The notes under the pieces are model-generated. The model made no database searches, was not told where the DNA came from, and saw only the letters and a program-made list of their open reading frames with translations. DNA of 64,000 nucleotides. It comes from Bacillota bacterium. GTDB lineage: Bacteria > Bacillota_I > Bacilli_A > Erysipelotrichales > Erysipelotrichaceae. How positions within the stretch are numbered: the stretch's first letter is position 1; every line of letters begins with the position of its first letter. The DNA lies in contig JAEWFD010000038.1 in the NCBI GenBank assembly GCA_023388995.1, positions 1 through 64,000 of the forward strand, given 5' to 3'. The position numbers were made by a program, and so were the translations under genes. Shown here one piece after another: positions 60,972 to 64,000 of this stretch.

Positions 60972-62525
60972 TTAAGCAATTTTTGTTGCCCAATCCTCGC
61001 AATTCCAAATCACATCGCAAACATCTCGATAAAACTCCGGTTCATGGCAAACCAAGAGGATCGTACCATGGTATTCGCGCAAAGCCTTTTTCAATGCCTC
61101 TTTCGCATCCACATCCAAGTGATTGGTCGGCTCATCCAGAATCAGGATATTTGATGCTTGATTCTGCAGTTTGCATAAGCGCACTTTCGCTTGCTCACCG
61201 CCGCTGAGCACAAACAGTTTCGATTCCAGCTGCTGTGTGGTCAATCCGCATTTCGCAAGAGCACTGCGTACCTCATATTGCGAATACTGCGGAAAGGTAT
61301 CCCATATCTCATCAATACAAGTCTTGTCTTTCATGTTTGCTTCTTGTTCGAAATATCCCAACTCTACATGATCTCCTAAACGCACTTGACCGGATAAAGG
61401 TTCAATTAATCCCATCATGCTTTTCAATAAAGTAGATTTTCCCAGACCATTAGCACCATATAAAGCAATCTTCTGCCCTTTTTCCACAACAAAGTCCAAA
61501 GGTCTGGATAGCGGTGTTTCATAGCCGATCACAAGTCCTTTGGCTTCTGCCACTACACGGCTGGAAGATCGTGCTTCCTGAAAACGGAACTCCGGCTTTG
61601 GCTTTTCTGCCATCAATTCGATGCGATCCATCTTATCCAGTTTTTTCTGGCGGCTCGCAGCCATTCCACGAGTTGCAACGCGTGCCTTGTTGCGGGCCAC
61701 AAAGTCTTCCAGCTTATTGATTTCCATTTGCTGGCGCTCGTATGCCGCCTCCAGCTGCCGTTTATTCATCTCATATACACGCATAAATTCATCGTAGTTT
61801 CCCACATATCTGGTCAACCGCCGCTGCTCAATATGATAAATCAAGTTAACCACGTCATTTAAAAATGGAATATCATGGCTAATCAAAATAAAAGCATTCT
61901 CATATTGCTTCAAATAATTGGCCAGCCACGTGATATGCTCTTCATCCAAGTAGTTAGTAGGCTCATCCAGCAGCAGAATATCCGGCTTTTCCAACAGCAA
62001 TTTTCCAAGCAGAACTTTACTTCGCTGACCGCCGCTCAACTCCTCCACATCTCGCTCCAAACCGATATCTTTCAAACCCAATGCTTGTGCAACTTCTTCG
62101 ATTTTTACGTCCAGACTGTAGTAGTCATGGTGATCCAGCGTGTCTTGAATGACCCCGATTTCCTCAAGCATTTCATTCATTTCTTCCTCTGTCACATCCG
62201 CCATCTTTTCATACATGGAAAGCATGGTTGCTTCCGCTTCCACCAAATCATCAAAAGCTTTACGCATGGCATCCCGGATCGTAATCCCTTTCCCGAGCAC
62301 CGTATGCTGATCCAAATAGCCGACTTTCACTTTGCTGGACCAAATGACTTTCCCTTCATCCGGCAGCATTTTACTTGTAATCAGATTTAAGAAGGTTGAT
62401 TTTCCTTCTCCGTTGGCACCAATTAATCCGACATGCTCTCCTTTGAGCAGACGAAAAGATACATCTTCAAAAATGGCTCGATCCCCGAAGCCGTGGTTTA
62501 TTTTCTCAACAGTTAAAATACTCAT
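60972..62525 (-). CDS. ABC-F family ATPase (YkpA/YbiT-like)
   Basis: 517 aa cytoplasmic protein with two ABC domains and no membrane segment. Walker A is GANGEGKST near 36-44 and GANGLGKST near 350; LSGGQRSKVLLG and LSGGEQAKVRL are the signatures; a linker near 240-300 is rich in charged residues. ABC-F proteins act on ribosomes, some giving antibiotic protection; the type here is more like the housekeeping YkpA/YbiT group. It starts one base after the TrmR-HAD stop, so they are coupled. Confidence 0.92.
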   Translation of the reverse strand: MSILTVEKINHGFGDRAIFEDVSFRLLKGEHVGLIGANGEGKSTFLNLITSKMLPDEGKVIWSSKVKVGYLDQHTVLGKGITIRDAMRKAFDDLVEAEATMLSMYEKMADVTEEEMNEMLEEIGVIQDTLDHHDYYSLDVKIEEVAQALGLKDIGLERDVEELSGGQRSKVLLGKLLLEKPDILLLDEPTNYLDEEHITWLANYLKQYENAFILISHDIPFLNDVVNLIYHIEQRRLTRYVGNYDEFMRVYEMNKRQLEAAYERQQMEINKLEDFVARNKARVATRGMAASRQKKLDKMDRIELMAEKPKPEFRFQEARSSSRVVAEAKGLVIGYETPLSRPLDFVVEKGQKIALYGANGLGKSTLLKSMMGLIEPLSGQVRLGDHVELGYFEQEANMKDKTCIDEIWDTFPQYSQYEVRSALAKCGLTTQQLESKLFVLSGGEQAKVRLCKLQNQASNILILDEPTNHLDVDAKEALKKALREYHGTILLVCHEPEFYRDVCDVIWNCEDWATKIA

Positions 62526-62526
62526 A

Positions 62527-63771
62527 CTACGCTCCTATACTTTGTTCGATAAAAGGAATTACTTCATGCAAGCTGAAGCCAATCGCCATCAGCTGTTCTT
62601 TATTTTCATTTGCCGGCGGCAAGATATCAACAATCATCATAACCCCAAAGCCACCGCTGATAGCCCCCTGTACTCCCGAATTGGAATCTTCCAAAACCAG
62701 AGTGCGACCAGGCTCAATGCCAAGTGCTTTTGCGGCAGTTAAAAAAATCTCAGGATGCGGCTTGCTGTTGGCAACCATATCACCGGTTATGATAACATCG
62801 AAATACTCAATAATTCCCGCCATCGTCAAATGCTCCAGTGCCAATGAACGACTCGTGGAAGTCGCTACCGCCAGTTTCAAGCCAGCCTTCTTTAACAGTT
62901 TCAGCAATACCAGCAAACCTGGTTTATGCGGAACACCGGACTTCTGGAACTCTTGGCGAACAAGAGCACCAACCGCCTCGTCAAATTCATGATAGGGAAT
63001 TGCTGTTCCGTACTCCTCCACAAACATTGATGCAATCAAGCGGCTGTTTCTGCCAATCGCTCGATTCATAAATGTATCTAAGTTCACCAATAAGCCATCT
63101 TTGTTCCACTCCCGGCTTTTTTGAAGAAACATCCGCTCACTGTCAATCATTAGTCCATCCATATCAAAAATAACACCATCCACCAGCAATGGCTTCCGCT
63201 TGGAAATCGCAATCCCATCCCCAATCTGCACCAATGTTGTATCAAACCAGCGATGCTGAAAAAGAAATGTATGATACTCCTGAAGCCGCTCCAGCATTTT
63301 CCGAGTTGAGCGGTTTTGTACGCTGGATGGATCCGCCACAAGACCATGAAAATTCATGTTATCCGTCAAGATCGTTCCATTCGCATGCAGATAGCCATGA
63401 AAGTGATCAAAAAAACGCTGGTATTTTGCTTTTGCAGCATCAATAAAAATCAAATCAAAGCTTTGCTGGGGTTCATACTCCAGCGCATCCATCAAAATCA
63501 CTGTTACACGATCCTGCAGTTTGCATGCCAGTACATTGTCAATCGCCCGCAGATACCGCTCTTCATCCTTTTCCAATGTGATAACTTGGATTTCTTCGTC
63601 AACACTTGCCATTTGAATGGCAGAATATCCGATAGCGCTTCCGATTTCCAGAATCGTCTTGCACTGGTGCTCTTTGATATATTCTTTCACGAAGGTAATT
63701 CCATCTTGTTCCATGATCGGCACACGATGAATCTTCGCATAGTATTCCATTGCTTCAATGATTTCTTTCAT
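62527..63771 (-). CDS. TrmR-type tRNA methyltransferase fused to a HAD phosphatase
   Basis: 414 aa. Residues about 1-192 are a class I O-methyltransferase like B. subtilis TrmR (YrrM): LEIGSAIGYSA (SAM loop, about 41-51), LEKDEER, and F-I-D-A-A-K-x-K-Y near 109-117. Residues about 197-412 are a HAD/beta-PGM-type phosphatase: DGVIFDMDGLMIDSE (D203, D205), TSTSR near 308, K-P-H-P and LEDSNSGVQGA near 360. TrmR makes the final methyl group of 5-methoxyuridine at U34. The ATG follows AGGAGG. The fusion of the two activities is unusual. Confidence 0.88.
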   Translation of the reverse strand: MKEIIEAMEYYAKIHRVPIMEQDGITFVKEYIKEHQCKTILEIGSAIGYSAIQMASVDEEIQVITLEKDEERYLRAIDNVLACKLQDRVTVILMDALEYEPQQSFDLIFIDAAKAKYQRFFDHFHGYLHANGTILTDNMNFHGLVADPSSVQNRSTRKMLERLQEYHTFLFQHRWFDTTLVQIGDGIAISKRKPLLVDGVIFDMDGLMIDSERMFLQKSREWNKDGLLVNLDTFMNRAIGRNSRLIASMFVEEYGTAIPYHEFDEAVGALVRQEFQKSGVPHKPGLLVLLKLLKKAGLKLAVATSTSRSLALEHLTMAGIIEYFDVIITGDMVANSKPHPEIFLTAAKALGIEPGRTLVLEDSNSGVQGAISGGFGVMMIVDILPPANENKEQLMAIGFSLHEVIPFIEQSIGA

Positions 63772-63794
63772 ACCCTTCCTCCTGCACTTCTCTT

Positions 63795-63823
63795 ATTATA
63801 GCGAAATATCCTGCTTGTGCCAA
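63795..63823 (-). promoter_or_regulatory. Promoter of the TrmR-HAD/ABC-F operon
   Basis: TTGGCA (63818-63823), 17-bp spacer, TATAAT (63795-63800), minus strand. Confidence 0.8.
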
Positions 63824-63858
63824 ACAAAAAATCGCTTCAGCATTGCTGAAGACGATTT
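63824..63858 (-). terminator. Terminator of the upstream gene at the window edge
   Basis: AAATCGCTTCAGC (63829-63841) pairs with GCTGAAG-A-CGATTT (63845-63858) with one bulge, then TTTTTTG on the minus strand. Confidence 0.9.
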
Positions 63859-63859
63859 C

Positions 63860-64000
63860 TTACTCATACTTATCGGTTACTTCCTGTGCTTGCGGAATTT
63901 CTTCCACCATTGGTTCTTGCTCAAGAATCTCTTCTTCAATCGGTTTTGCAACGACCACATCCACTTCTTCTGCCGCTTCCTCCGTCACAGGTGCTTCCAT
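63860..64000 (-). CDS. C-terminal end of an acidic protein, continues past the window
   Basis: The last 46 codons of a minus-strand gene with a TAA stop at 63860-63862. The tail is very acidic, rich in Glu, Val and Pro, such as E-E-A-A-E-E-V-D and E-E-E-I-L-E-Q-E-P, and may be a disordered extension. In B. subtilis mltG precedes trmR, so that is one idea, but the visible part cannot identify it. Confidence 0.6.
   Translation of the reverse strand: MEAPVTEEAAEEVDVVVAKPIEEEILEQEPMVEEIPQAQEVTDKYE

Noticed and set aside
60972..62525. An antibiotic-resistance ABC-F
   Set aside because: Domain spacing and operon context (next to a tRNA-modification gene) fit the housekeeping YkpA/YbiT group better.

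Overview
The window looks like a chromosomal segment of a low-to-moderate-GC Gram-positive fermenter. I infer a Bacillota, most plausibly an Erysipelotrichia-type gut bacterium. The reasons are strong Shine-Dalgarno sites, lipoboxes of the LSGC type, an S-box on metK, mannose-family PTS genes, cre-like boxes, tRNA genes with encoded CCA, and many glycan and amino-sugar genes. I see no phage, IS element or CRISPR array. The genus cannot be fixed from the sequence alone.

Layout. Bases 1-690 hold a seven-gene tRNA cluster on the minus strand (Phe, fMet, Ser, Ile2, Met, Pro, Arg) with a good promoter. Bases 954-8427 are an amino-sugar uptake locus: PTS IIA, IIB, IIC and IID, an unknown membrane protein, a ChbG-like deacetylase and NagA, headed by a PRD-type PTS regulator. 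Bases 8530-13571 carry a ferritin-like protein, a TetR/flavoprotein pair with a perfect operator, an AraC-HTH/aminoglycoside-phosphotransferase fusion, a DUF1801 protein and a LysM protein. Bases 13680-20600 hold tRNA-Leu, lipoproteins, a DUF2975/XRE/lipoprotein operon, and a short PucR-like protein followed by an orphan MsmX-type sugar ATPase. Bases 20642-29700 contain cell-envelope genes (LD-carboxypeptidase, WG-repeat lipoprotein, SecA, M14 endopeptidase, membrane GDPD) and tRNA-Cys and tRNA-Leu.

Bases 29733-34157 are a polyamine regulon (potR-A-B-C-D) with two matching palindromes around its promoter. Bases 34272-41706 are a run of minus-strand metabolic genes: aldo/keto reductase, thioredoxin, two HAD phosphatases, NagB, aldose epimerase, lipid kinase and YgiQ. 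Catalase, tRNA-Lys and a frameshifted, AT-rich MFS gene follow. Bases 45782-53960 hold an HD hydrolase, a DUF1461 membrane protein, Tex, a tocopherol-cyclase-like protein, the two U32 proteins of tRNA wobble-uridine hydroxylation, and metK under a SAM-I riboswitch. Bases 53999-60079 hold a redoxin, a HAD/Old-Yellow-Enzyme pair and a glycerate operon (CdaR regulator, GntP permease, glycerate kinase). The window ends with an unknown protein, an ABC-F ATPase, a TrmR-HAD fusion and the acidic tail of a gene that continues past the edge.

How parts connect. NagA, the ChbG-like protein and the PTS point to an acetylated amino sugar or its disaccharide, with NagB (encoded about 34 kb away) finishing the route to fructose-6-phosphate. 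The U32 pair and the TrmR half of the fusion belong to the same tRNA U34 modification pathway although they are 10 kb apart here. No wholly new system is evident. The most unusual items are the AraC-kinase fusion, the TrmR-HAD fusion, the unknown PTS-operon protein, and several clean palindromic operators with no described owner.
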